A stretch of DNA of 64,000 nt. Source: Xylocopa sonorina. Taxonomy: Eukaryota; Arthropoda; Insecta; Hymenoptera; Apidae. Positions within the stretch are counted from its first letter, which is position 1. Every line of letters begins with the position of its first letter. Below, in pieces: positions 52,201-64,000 of this stretch. The position numbers and the translations under genes are program-made. The notes beneath the pieces were generated by a model that did not search any database, was not told the DNA's origin, and worked only from the letters and a program-made list of their open reading frames with translations. The stretch covers positions 868,001 through 932,000 of the forward strand of contig NW_027490168.1 in assembly GCF_050948175.1 (NCBI RefSeq), written 5' to 3'.

Positions 52201-53352
52201 TGAGATACGATATCGCGTTGTAAGAATCATAAGAACACTATTGCTACGATACGTAGACATCTGCAAACGCTATTTCCTACCAAGGAAGTGTCGCATTTAC
52301 ATTCATATGAAGTGTAGACGAGGAATACATAACACTTCGCAAATCATATTATATCTTACCATGAAACATAGAAATGTGATGCGATATCGCGTTTTAAGAA
52401 GCACTAGAACTCTATTGCTACGATAGGTAGACATCTTCAAACGCTATTTCCTAGCAAGGAAATGTCGCATTTACATTCATTTGAAGTGTAGACGAGGAAT
52501 ACATTACACTTCGCAAATCATATTATATCCTACCATGAAACATAGAAATGAGATGCGATATCGCGTTTTAAGAAGCATTAGTAATCTATTGCTACGACTC
52601 GTAAAAATCTGCAAACGCTATTTCTTTGCAAGGAAGTGTCGCATTTACATTCATTTGAAGTGTAGGCGAGGAATACATAACACTTCGCAAATCATATTCT
52701 ATCTTACCATGAAACATAGGAATGCGATGCGATATCGCGTTTTAAGAAGCATTAGAACCCTATTGCTACGATACGTAGACATTTGCAAACGCTATTTCCT
52801 TGCAAGGAAGTGTTGCATTTACATTCATTTGAAGTGTAGACGAGGAATACATAACACTTCGTGAATCATATTACATCTTACCATGAAACATAGAAATGAG
52901 ATGCGATATCGCGTCTTAAGAAGCATTAGAAGTCTATTGCTACGATACGTAGACATCTGCAAACGCTATTTCTTTGCAAGGAAGTGTCGCATTTACATTC
53001 ATTTGAAGTGTAGACGAGGAATACATAACACTTTGCAAATCATATTATATCTTACCATGAAACATAGAAATGAGATGCCATATCGCATTTTAAGAAGCAT
53101 TAGAACCCTATTGCTACGATAGGTAGACATCTGCAAACGCTATTTCCTAGCAAGGAAATGTCGCATTTACATTCATTTGTAGTGTAGACGAGGAATACAT
53201 AACACTTCGCAAATCATATTCTATCTTACCATGAAACATAGAAATGCGATGCGATATCGCGTTTTAAGAAGCATTAGAACCCTATTGCTACGATACGTAG
53301 ACATTTGCAAACGCTATTTCCTTGCAAGGAAGTGTCGCATTTACATTCATTT
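51092..53352 (+). repeat. 13-mer HOR, unit a (2,261 bp)
   Basis: Matches 53,353 onward at offset 2,261 bp (13 x 174 minus the -1 core). Shared markers: agaagtgagatg, gtagccgagg, attaaatccc, gcattggaaccc, gcactagaactc and cttcgtgaatc. Differences include the gaaatcag to gaaatgag change near 51,505/53,766. Confidence 0.87.
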
Positions 53353-55228
53353 GAAGTGTAGACGAGGAATACATAACACTTCGCAAATCATATTATATCT
53401 TACCATGAAACATAGAAATGAGATGCGATATCGCGTTTTAAGAAGCATTAGAACCCTATTGCTACGATAGGTAGACATCTGCAAACGCTATTTCCTAGCA
53501 AGGAAATGTCGCATTTACATTCATTTGAATCGTAGACGAGGAATGCATAACACTTCACAATGAATATTATATCTTATCATGAAACATAGAATTGAGATCG
53601 ATATCGCGTTTTAAGAATCATAAGAACTCCTTTGCTACAATACGTAGACATCTGCAACCGCTATTTCCTTGCAAGGAAGTGTCGCATTAACATTCATATG
53701 AAGTGTAGACGAGGAATACATAACACTTCGCAAATCATATTATATCTTACCATGAAACATGGAAATGAGATGCGATATCGCGTTTTAAGAAGCATTAGAA
53801 CACTATTGCTACGATACGTAGACATCTGCAAACGCTATTTCCTACCAAGGAAGTGTCGCATTTACATTCATATGAAGTGTAGACGAGGAATACATAACAC
53901 CTCGCAAATCATATTATATCTTACCATGAAACATAGAAGTGAGATGCGATATCGCGTTTTAAGAAGCATTAGAACCCTATTGCTACGATAGGTAGACATC
54001 TGCAAACGCTATTTCCTAGCAAGGAAATGTCGCATTTACATTCATTTGAAGTGTAGCCGAGGAATACATTACACTTCGCAAATCATATTAAATCCCACCA
54101 TGAAACATAGAAATGAGATGCGATATCGCGTTTTAAGAAGCATTAGAAATCTATTGCTACGATTCGTAGACATCTGCAAACGCTATTTCTTTGCAAGGAA
54201 GTGTCGCATTTACATTCATATGAAGTGTAGACGAGGAATACATAACACTTCGCAAATCATATTATATCTTATCATGAAACATAGAAATGCGATGCGATAT
54301 CGCGATTTAAGAAGCATTGGAACCCTACTGCTACGATACGTAGACATCTGCAAAAGCTATTTCCTTGCTAGGAAGTGTTGCATTTACATTCATTTGAAGT
54401 GTAGACGAGGAATACATAACACTTCGCAAATCATATTATATCTTACCATGAAACATAGAAATGAGATACGATATCGCGTTGTAAGAATCATAAGAACACT
54501 ATTGCTACGATACGTAGACATCTGCAAACGCTATTTCCTACCAAGGAAGTGTCGCATTTACATTCATATGAAGTGTAGACGAGGAATACATAACACTTCG
54601 CAAATCATATTATATCTTACCATGAAACATAGAAATGTGATGCGATATCGCGTTTTAAGAAGCACTAGAACTCTATTGCTACGATAGGTAGACATCTTCA
54701 AACGCTATTTCCTAGCAAGGAAATGTCGCATTTACATTCATTTGAAGTGTAGACGAGGAATACATTACACTTCGCAAATCATATTATCTCCTACCATGAA
54801 ACATAGAAATGAGATGCGATATCGCGTTTTAAGAAGCATTAGTAATCTATTGCTACGACTCGTAAAAATCTGCAAACGCTATTTCTTTGCAAGGAAGTGT
54901 CGCATTTACATTCATTTGAAGTGTAGGCGAGGAATACATAACACTTCGCAAATCATATTCTATCTTACCATGAAACATAGGAATGCGATGCGATATCGCG
55001 TTTTAAGAAGCATTAGAACCCTATTGCTACGATACGTAGACATTTGCAAACGCTATTTCCTTGCAAGGAAGTGTTGCATTTACATTCATTTGAAGTGTAG
55101 ACGAGGAATACATAGCACTTCGTGAATCATATTACATCTTACCATGAAACATAGAAATGAGATGCGATATCGCGTCTTAAGAAGCATTAGAAGTCTATTG
55201 CTACGATACGTAGACATCTGCAAACGCT
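53353..55228 (+). repeat. 13-mer HOR, truncated unit b
   Basis: Second copy of the 13-mer, ending near 55,228 where ctttgcaagg should follow but ctaccaagg appears. Private variants are attatctcctacc near 54,783 and catagcacttcgtg near 55,111, both inherited by the copies further right. Confidence 0.85.
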
Positions 55229-58200
55229 ATTTCCTACCAAGGAAGTGTCGCATTTACATTCATGTGAAGTGTAGACGAGGAATACATAACACCTCGCAAA
55301 TCATATTATATCTTACCATGAAACATAGAAGTGAGATGCGATATCGCGTTTTAAGAAGCATTAGAACCCTATTGCTACGATAGGTAGACATCTGCAAACG
55401 CTATTTCCTAGCAAGGAAATGTCGCATTTACATTCATTTGAAGTGTAGCCGAGGAATACATTACACTTCGCAAATCATATTAAATCCCACCATGAAACAT
55501 AGAAATGAGATGCGATATCGCGTTTTAAGAAGCATTAGAAATCTATTGCTACGATTCGTAGACATCTGCAAACGCTATTTCTTTGCAAGGAAGGGTCGCA
55601 TTTACATTCATATGAAGTGTAGACGAGGAATACATAACACTTCGCAAATCATATTATATCTTATCATGAAACATAGAAATGCGATGCGATATCGCGATTT
55701 AAGAAGCATTGGAACCCTATTGCTACGATACGTAGACATCTGCAAAAGCTATTTCTTTGCAAGGAAGGGTCGCATTTACATTCATATGAAGTGTAGACGA
55801 GGAATACATAACACTTCGCAAATCATATTATATCTTATCATGAAACATAGAAATGCGATGCGATATCGCGATTTAAGAAGCATTGGAACCCTATTGCTAC
55901 GATACGTAGACATCTGCAAAAGCTATTTCCTTGCTAGGAAGTGTTGCATTTACATTCATTTGAAGTGTAGACGAGGAATACATAACACTTCGCAAATCAT
56001 ATTATATCTTACCATGAAACATAGAAATGAGATACGATATCGCGTTGTAAGAATCATAAGAACACTATTGCTACGATACGTAGACATCTGCAAACGCTAT
56101 TTCCTACCAAGGAAGTGTCGCATTTACATTCATATGAAGTGTAGACGAGGAATACATAACACTTCGCAAATCATATTATATCTTACCATGAAACATAGAA
56201 ATGTGATGCGATATCGCGTTTTAAGAAGCACTAGAACTCTATTGCTACGATAGGTAGACATCTTCAAACGCTATTTCCTAGCAAGGAAATGTCGCATTTA
56301 CATTCATTTGAAGTGTAGACGAGGAATACATTACACTTCGCAAATCATATTATCTCCTACCATGAAACATAGAAATGAGATGCGATATCGCGTTTTAAGA
56401 AGCATTAGTAATCTATTGCTACGACTCGTAAAAATCTGCAAACGCTATTTCTTTGCAAGGAAGTGTCGCATTTACATTCATTTGAAGTGTAGGCGAGGAA
56501 TACATAACACTTCGCAAATCATATTCTATCTTACCATGAAACATAGGAATGCGATGCGATATCACGTTTTAAGAAGCATTAGAACCCTATTGCTACGATA
56601 CGTAGACATTTGCAAACGCTATTTCCTTGCAAGGAAGTGTTGCATTTACATTCATTTGAAGTGTAGACGAGGAATACATAACACCTCGCAAATCATATTA
56701 TATCTTACCATGAAACATAGAAGTTAGATGCGATATCGCGTTTTAAGAAGCATTAGAACCCTATTGCTACGATAGGTAGACATCTGCAAACGCTATTTCC
56801 TAGCAAGGAAATGTCGCATTTACATTCATTTGAAGTGTAGCCGAGGAATACATTACACTTCGCAAATCATATTAAATCCCACCATGAAACATAGAAATGA
56901 GATGCGATATCGCGTTTTAAGAAGCATTAGAAATCTATTGCTACGATTCGTAGACATCTGCAAACGCTATTTCTTTGCAAGGAAGTGTCGCATTTACATT
57001 CATATGAAGTGTAGACGAGGAATACATAACACTTCGCAAATCATATTATATCTTATCATGAAACATAGAAATGCGATGCGATATCGCGATTTAAGAAGCA
57101 TTGGAACCCTATTGCTACGATACGTAGACATCTGCAAAAGCTATTTCCTTGCAAGGAAGTGTCGCATTTACATTCACTTGAGTCGTAGACGAGGAATGCA
57201 TAACACCTCGCAATGAATATTATATATTATCATGAAACATGAATATGAGATGCAATATCTCGTTTTAAGAAGCATTTGAACTCTATTGCTACGATACCTA
57301 GACATCTGCAAACGCTATTTCTTTGCAAGGAAGTGTCGCATTTACATTCATTTGAAGTGTAGACGTGGAATACACACACTTCGCAAATCATATTATATCT
57401 TACCATGAAACATAGAAATGAGATGCGATATCGCGTTTTAAGAAGCATTAGAACCCTATTGCTACGATAGGTAGACATCTGCAGACGCTATTTCCTAGCA
57501 AGGAAATGTCGCATTTACATTCATTTGAAGTGTAGACGAGGAATACATTACACTTCGCAAATCATATTATATCCTACCATGAAACATAGAAATGAGATAC
57601 GATATCGCGTTGTAAGAATCATAAGAACACTATTGCTACGATACGTAGACATCTGCAAACGCTATTTCCTACCAAGGAAGTGTCGCATTTACATTCATAT
57701 GAAGTGTAGACGAGGAATACATAACACTTCGCAAATCATATTATATCTTACCATGAAACATAGAAATGTGATGCGATATCGCGTTTTAAGAAGCACTAGA
57801 ACTCTATTGCTACGATAGGTAGACATCTTCAAACGCTATTTCCTAGCAAGGAAATGTCGCATTTACATTCATTTGAAGTGTAGACGAGGAATACATTACA
57901 CTTCGCAAATCATATTATCTCCTACCATGAAACATAGAAATGAGATGCGATATCGCGTTTTAAGAAGCATTAGTAATCTATTGCTACGACTCGTAAAAAT
58001 CTGCAAACGCTATTTCTTTGCAAGGAAGTGTCGCATTTACATTCATTTGAAGTGTAGGCGAGGAATACATAACACTTCGCAAATCATATTCTATCTTACC
58101 ATGAAACATAGGAATGCGATGCGATATCACGTTTTAAGAAGCATTAGAACCCTATTGCTACGATACGTAGACATTTGCAAACGCTATTTCCTTGCAAGGA

Positions 58201-59402
58201 AGTGTTGCATTTACATTCATTTGAAGTGTAGACGAGGAATACATAGCACTTCGTGAATCATATTACATCTTACCATGAAACATAGAAATGAGATGCGATA
58301 TCGCGTCTTAAGAAGCATTAGAAGTCTATTGCTACGATACGTAGACATCTGCAAACGCTATTTCTTTGCAAGGAAGTGTCGCATTTACATTCATTTGAAG
58401 TGTAGACGAGGAATACATAACACTTCGCAAATCATATTATATCTTACCATGAAACATAGAAATGAGATGCCATATCGCGTTTTAAGAAGCATTAGAACCC
58501 TATTGCTACGATAGGTAGACATCTGCAAACGCTATTTCCTAGCAAGGAAATGTCGCATTTACATTCATTTGTAGTGTAGACGAGGAATACATAACACATC
58601 GCAAATCATATTCTATCTTACCATGAAACATAGAAATGCGATGCGATATCGCGTTTTAAGAAGCATTAGAACCCTATTGCTACGATAGGTAGACATCTGC
58701 AAACGCTATTTCCTAGCAAGGAAATGTCGCATTTACATTCATTTGTAGTGTAGACGAGGAATACATAACACTTCGCAAATCATATTCTATCTTACCATGA
58801 AACATAGGAATGCGATGCGATATCGCGTTTTAAGAAGCATTACATATCTATTGCTTGGATACGTAGACATCTGCAAACGCTATTTCCTACCAAGGAAGTG
58901 TCGCATTTACATTCATATGAAGTGTAGACGAGGAATACATAACACTTCGCAAATCATATTACATCTTACCATGAAACATAGAAATGAGATGCAATATCGC
59001 GTTTTAAGAAGCATTAGAAATCTATTGCTACGATACGTAGACATCTGAAAACGCTATTTCTTTGCAAGGAAGTGTCGCATTTACATTCATTTCAAGTGTA
59101 GACGAGGAATACATAACACTTAGCAAATCATATTCTATCTTACCATGAAACATAGGAATGCGATGCGATATCGCGTTTTAAGAAGCATTACATATCTATT
59201 GCTTGGATACGTAGACATCTGCAAACGCTATTTCCTACCAAGGAAGTGTCGCATTTACATTCATATGAAGTGTAGACGAGGAATACATAACACTTCGCAA
59301 ATCATATTATATCTAACCATGAAACATAGAAATGAGATTGCGATATCGCGTTTTAAGAAGAATTAGAACCCTATTGCTACGATAGGTAGACATCTGCAAA
59401 CG
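55229..59402 (+). repeat. Rearranged derivatives of the 13-mer
   Basis: At about 55,22x the array jumps back eight monomers (1,392 bp) and repeats the gtagccgagg/attaaatccc block, then again at 56,830. Near 57,157 it switches to the acttgagtcg / acgtgg monomers of the 40-50-kb family, and at 57,873 repeats 56,308 onward (offset 1,565 bp). The end (58.8-59.37 kb) has the ttggatacg monomers twice, 348 bp apart. All satellite. Confidence 0.78.
55576..55923 (+). repeat. Single-monomer duplication marked by a private G
   Basis: The monomers at 55,576-55,749 and 55,750-55,923 are the same apart from nothing I could see, and the private aagggtcgc change occurs in dyad-3 flanks at 55,593 and 55,767, exactly 174 bp apart, and nowhere else I noticed. 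The corresponding place in the other copies has one monomer. This is the smallest and apparently one of the newest duplications in the window. Confidence 0.85.
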
Positions 59403-61661
59403 CTGTTTCCTAGCAAGGAAATGTCGCATTTACATTCATTTGAAGTGCAGACGAGGAATACATAACACTTCGCAAATCATATTACATCTTACCATGAAAC
59501 ATAGAAATGAGATGCGATATCGCGTCTTAAGAAGCATTAGAACTCTATTGCTACGATACGTAGACATCTGCAAACGCTATGTCTTTGCAATGAAGTGTCG
59601 CATTTACATTCATTTGAAGTGTAGACGAGGAATACATAACACTTCGCAAATCATATTATATCTTTCCATGAAACATAGAAATGAGATGCCATATCGCGTT
59701 TTTAGAAGCATTAGAACTCTATTGCTACGATACCTAGACATCTGCAAACGCTATTTCCTTGCAAGGAAGTGTCGCATTTACATTCACTTGAGTCGTAGAC
59801 GAGGAATGCATAACACCTCGCAATGAATATTATATATTATCATGAAACATGAATATGAGATGCAATATCTCGTTTTAAGAAGCATTTGAACTCTATTGCT
59901 ACGATACCTAGACATCTGCAAACGCTATTTCTTTGCAAGGAAGTGTCGCATTTACATTCATTTGAAGTGTAGACGTGGAATACACACACTTCGCAAATCA
60001 TATTATATCTTACCATGAAACATAGAAATGAGATGCGATATCGCGTTTTAAGAAGCATTAGAACCCTATTGCTACGATAGGTAGACATCTGCAGACGCTA
60101 TTTCCTAGCAAGGAAATGTCGCATTTACATTCATTTGAAGTGTAGACGAGGAATACATTACACTTCGCAAATCATATTATATCCTACCATGAAACATAGA
60201 AATGAGATGCGATATCGCGTTTTAAGAAGCATTAGAAATTTATTGCTACGATTCGTAAACATCTGCAAACGCTATTTCTTTGCAAGGAAGTGTCGCATTT
60301 ACATTCATTTGAAGTGTAGACGAGGAATACATAACACTTCGCAAATCATATTCTATCTTACCATGAAACATAGAAATGCGATGCGATATCGCGTTTCAAG
60401 AAGCATTAGAACCCTATTGCTACGATACCTAGACATCTGCAAACGCTATTTCCTTGCAAGGAAGTGTCGCATTTACATTCATTTGAATCGTAGACGAGGA
60501 ATGCACAACACTTCGCAATGAATATTATATATTATCATGAAACATGGATATGAGATGCAATATCTCGTTTTAAGAAGCATTTGAAATCTATTGCTACGTT
60601 ACCTGGACATCTGCAGACGCTATTTCCTAGCAAGGAAGTGTCGCATTTACATTCATTTAAAGTGTAGACGAGGAACACATTAAACTTCGCAAATCATATT
60701 ATATCCTACCATGAAACATAGAAATGAGATGCGATATCGCGTTTTAAGAAGCATTAGAAATCTATTGCTACGATACGTAGACATCTGCAAACGCTATTTC
60801 TTTGCGAGGAAGTGTCGCATTTACATTCATTGGAAGTGTAGACGTGGAATACACACACTTCGCAAATCATATTACATCTTACCATGAAACATAGAAATGA
60901 GATGCGATATCGCGTTTTAATAAGCATTAGAAGTCTACTGCTACGATAGGTAGACATCTGCAAACGCTATTTCCTTTCAAGGAGGTGTCGCATTTACATT
61001 CATTTGAAGTGTAGACGAGGAATACATCACGCTTCGCAAATCATATTATATCTTACCATGAAACATAGAAATGAGATGCGATATTGTGTTTTGAGAAGCA
61101 TTAGAACCCTATTGCTACGATAGGTAGACATCTGCAAACGCTATTTCCTAGCAAGGAAATGTCGCATTTACATTCATTTGAAGTGTAGACGAGGAATACA
61201 TAACACTTCGCAAATCATATTATATCTTACCATGAAACATAGAATTGAGATCGATATCGCGTTTTAAGAATCATAAGAACTCCTTTGCTACGATGCGTAG
61301 ACATCTGCAAACGCTATTTCCTTGCTAGGAAGTGTCGCATTTACATTCATCTGAAGTGTAGACGAAGAATACATAACACTTCGCGAATCGTATTATATCT
61401 TACCATGAAACATAGAAATGAGATGCGATATCGCGTTTTAAGAAGCATTAGAAATCTATCGCTACGATACCTAGACATCTGCAGACGCTATTTCCTTGCA
61501 AGGAAGTGTCGCATTTACATTCATTTGAAGTGTAGACGAGGAATACATAACACTTCGCAAATCATATTCTACCTTATCATGAAACATAGAAATGCGTTGC
61601 GATATCGCGTTTTAAGAAGCATTAGAACCCTATTGCTACGATACGTAGAAATCTGCAAAAG
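59403..61661 (+). repeat. Second 13-mer HOR, unit a (2,259 bp)
   Basis: Thirteen monomers with three -1 copies (two acgtgg, one gagat-cgatatc), hence 2,262 minus 3. Markers tgcacaacacttc, acgttacctggac, ttcatttaaagtg, cattggaagtg, gatattgtgttttgag, cgatgcgtag and tcgcgaatcgtatt all recur 2,259 bp later. Confidence 0.92.
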
Positions 61662-63920
61662 CTGTTTCCTAGCAAGGAAATGTCGCATTTACATTCATTT
61701 GAAGTGCAGACGAGGAATACATAACACTTCGCAAATCATATTACATCTTACCATGAAACATAGAAATGAGATGCGATATCGCGTCTTAAGAAGCATTAGA
61801 ACTCTATTGCTACGATACGTAGACATCTGCAAACGCTATGTCTTTGCAATGAAGTGTCGCATTTACATTCATTTGAAGTGTAGACGAGGAATACATAACA
61901 CTTCGCAAATCATATTATATCTTTCCATGAAACATAGAAATGAGATGCCATATCGCGTTTTTAGAAGCATTAGAACTCTATTGCTACGATACCTAGACAT
62001 CTGCAAACGCTATTTCCTTGCAAGGAAGTGTCGCATTTACATTCACTTGAGTCGTAGACGAGGAATGCATAACACCTCGCAATGAATATTATATATTATC
62101 ATGAAACATGAATATGAGATGCAATATCTCGTTTTAAGAAGCATTTGAACTCTATTGCTACGATACCTAGACATCTGCAAACGCTATTTCTTTGCAAGGA
62201 AGTGTCGCATTTACATTCATTTGAAGTGTAGACGTGGAATACACACACTTCGCAAATCATATTATATCTTACCATGAAACATAGAAATGAGATGCGATAT
62301 CGCGTTTTAAGAAGCATTAGAACCCTATTGCTACGATAGGTAGACATCTGCAGACGCTATTTCCTAGCAAGGAAATGTCGCATTTACATTCATTTGAAGT
62401 GTAGACGAGGAATACATTACACTTCGCAAATCATATTATATCCTACCATGAAACATAGAAATGAGATGCGATATCGCGTTTTAAGAAGCATTAGAAATTT
62501 ATTGCTACGATTCGTAAACATCTGCAAACGCTATTTCTTTGCAAGGAAGTGTCGCATTTACATTCATTTGAAGTGTAGACGAGGAATACATAAAACTTCG
62601 CAAATCATATTCTATCTTACCATGAAACATAGAAATGCGATGCGATATCGCGTTTCAAGAAGCATTAGAACCCTATTGCTACGATACCTAGACATCTGCA
62701 AACGCTATTTCCTTGCAAGGAAGTGTCGCATTTACATTCATTTGAATCGTAGACGAGGAATGCACAACACTTCGCAATGAATATTATATATTATCATGAA
62801 ACATGGATATGAGATGCAATATCTCGTTTTAAGAAGCATTTGAAATCTATTGCTACGTTACCTGGACATCTGCAGACGCTATTTCCTAGCAAGGAAGTGT
62901 CGCATTTACATTCATTTAAAGTGTAGACGAGGAACACATTAAACTTCGCAAATCATATTATATCCTACCATGAAACATAGAAATGAGATGCGATATCGCG
63001 TTTTAAGAAGCATTAGAAATCTATTGCTACGATACGTAGACATCTGCAAACGCTATTTCTTTGCGAGGAAGTGTCGCATTTACATTCATTGGAAGTGTAG
63101 ACGTGGAATACACACACTTCGCAAATCATATTACATCTTACCATGAAACATAGAAATGAGATGCGATATCGCGTTTTAATAAGCATTAGAAGTCTACTGC
63201 TACGATAGGTAGACATCTGCAAACGCTATTTCCTTTCAAGGAGGTGTCGCATTTACATTCATTTGAAGTGTAGACGAGGAATACATCACGCTTCGCAAAT
63301 CATATTATATCTTACCATGAAACATAGAAATGAGATGCGATATTGTGTTTTGAGAAGCATTAGAACCCTATTGCTACGATAGGTAGACATCTGCAAACGC
63401 TATTTCCTAGCAAGGAAATGTCGCATTTACATTCATTTGAAGTGTAGACGAGGAATACATAACACTTCGCAAATCATATTATATCTTACCATGAAACATA
63501 GAATTGAGATCGATATCGCGTTTTAAGAATCATAAGAACTCCTTTGCTACGATGCGTAGACATCTGCAAACGCTATTTCCTTGCTAGGAAGTGTCGCATT
63601 TACATTCATCTGAAGTGTAGACGAAGAATACATAACACTTCGCGAATCGTATTATATCTTACCATGAAACATAGAAATGAGATGCGATATCGCGTTTTAA
63701 GAAGCATTAGAAATCTATCGCTACGATACCTAGACATCTGCAGACGCTATTTCCTTGCAAGGAAGTGTCGCATTTACATTCATTTGAAGTGTAGACGAGG
63801 AATACATAACACTTCGCAAATCATATTCTACCTTATCATGAAACATAGAAATGCGTTGCGGTATCGCGTTTTAAGAAGCATTAGAACCCTATTGCTACGA
63901 TACGTAGAAATCTGCAAAAG
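61662..63920 (+). repeat. Second 13-mer HOR, unit b (2,259 bp)
   Basis: Second copy. Differences I saw: cataaaacttcgc near 62,591 and gttgcggtatcg near 63,855. The junction with unit a lies within the bases gct at about 61,661-61,663: to its left the sequence follows aatctgcaaaagct, to its right the unit-a start gctgtttcctagc. Confidence 0.92.
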
Positions 63921-64000
63921 CTATTTCCTTGCTAGGAAGTGTCGCATTTACATTCATTTGAAGTGTAGACGAGGAATACATAACACTTCGCAAATCATAT
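63921..64000 (+). repeat. Partial monomer at window edge
   Basis: The array continues past the window end. The sequence after the junction (atttccttgctaggaag) does not repeat the unit-a start (gtttcctagcaagg), so a third tight copy of the 2,259-bp unit does not follow in the same phase. Confidence 0.8.

Larger units (their letters stand above)
1..64000 (+). repeat. 174-bp satellite DNA array, about 368 monomers, head-to-tail
   Basis: Every line of the window is a variant of the same 174-bp unit, recognised by the core gatgcgatatcgcg recurring at 8, 182, 356 and so on to 63,681. All copies lie in one orientation and I found no inversion, gap or foreign insertion. Dividing the 63,673 bp between the first and last clean cores gives 366 monomers with an 11-bp deficit that known 1-bp variants explain. 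The consensus is about 37% GC. Arrays of near-nucleosome-length monomers with HOR structure are typical of eukaryotic centromeres or pericentromeres; that location is inference, since no flanking sequence or kinetochore marker is visible. I do not recognise the family. Confidence 0.97.

Noticed and set aside
1..64000. CRISPR array
   Set aside because: The repeat is 174 bp and adjoins the next copy directly. There are no unique spacers of uniform size, no leader and no cas genes.
1..64000. Transposable element, rDNA, tRNA or telomere repeats embedded in the array
   Set aside because: The register accounting leaves no room for an insertion, and I found no terminal repeats, tRNA boxes or short telomeric repeats.
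1..64000. Alpha-satellite or another named family
   Set aside because: The 174-bp length is near the 171 bp of primate alpha satellite, but the sequence shows no resemblance that I recognise, and CpG content and dyads differ. No family name is supported.

Overview
The whole 64 kb window is one uninterrupted tandem array of a 174-bp satellite DNA monomer, all copies in the same orientation. I see no protein-coding gene, RNA gene, transposon or unique sequence anywhere in it. A consensus monomer that I built by eye is 174 bp long, about 37% GC, and carries nine CpG dinucleotides (observed/expected about 1.5). A homogeneous array of this size, with monomers near nucleosome length and multi-monomer higher-order repeats (HORs), points to a eukaryotic centromeric or pericentromeric satellite. 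The lack of CpG depletion suggests a genome with little CpG methylation, such as many insects or nematodes. I cannot name the species.

The register is almost perfectly preserved. From the core at position 8 to the equivalent core at 63,681 there are 366 monomers. The total length deficit of 11 bp is fully accounted for by three recurrent 1-bp length classes plus one private insertion: ten copies with a -1 change in the gagat/cgatatc core, eleven copies with a -1 change in the tacacacac segment, nine copies with a +1 change in the gattgcg core, and one extra A near 37,493.

Each monomer carries four short dyad symmetries: GCGATATCGC, CTACG-N3-CGTAG, TTCCT-N4-AGGAA (often the perfect TTCCTTGCAAGGAA), and TTCATTTGAA or TTCATATGAA. 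The sequence varies most inside the dyad centres, while the arms are often kept. One recurrent variant loses the first palindrome but gains a shifted inverted repeat, GAGAT-N5-ATCTC.

Layout. 1-4.6 kb: an older-looking domain with a 10-monomer HOR (1,740 bp, about 2.4 copies) ending in a local dimer duplication. 4.6-16.3 kb: a mosaic of shared blocks. 16.3-26.6 kb: a near-identical segment repeated 7,656 bp (44 monomers) away, enclosing a tandem 14-mer (2,436 bp x2) that itself contains 4-mer duplications. 26.6-35.3 kb: a second 14-mer family (2,435 bp) with deletion derivatives. 35.3-40.3 kb: 8-mer, 5-mer and 3-mer tandem duplications. 40.3-52.2 kb: a 19-mer family (3,305 bp, two clean copies plus a rearranged one). 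51.1-59.4 kb: a 13-mer (2,261 bp) and rearranged derivatives. 59.4-63.9 kb: another 13-mer (2,259 bp x2). No single HOR dominates. The pattern fits repeated in-register unequal exchange and gene conversion at several scales.

Because 174 is 3 x 58, one forward frame stays open across several monomers, giving spurious ORFs of up to 592 codons. I judge these non-coding. Block boundaries below were read by eye and are generally good to a few tens of bases.
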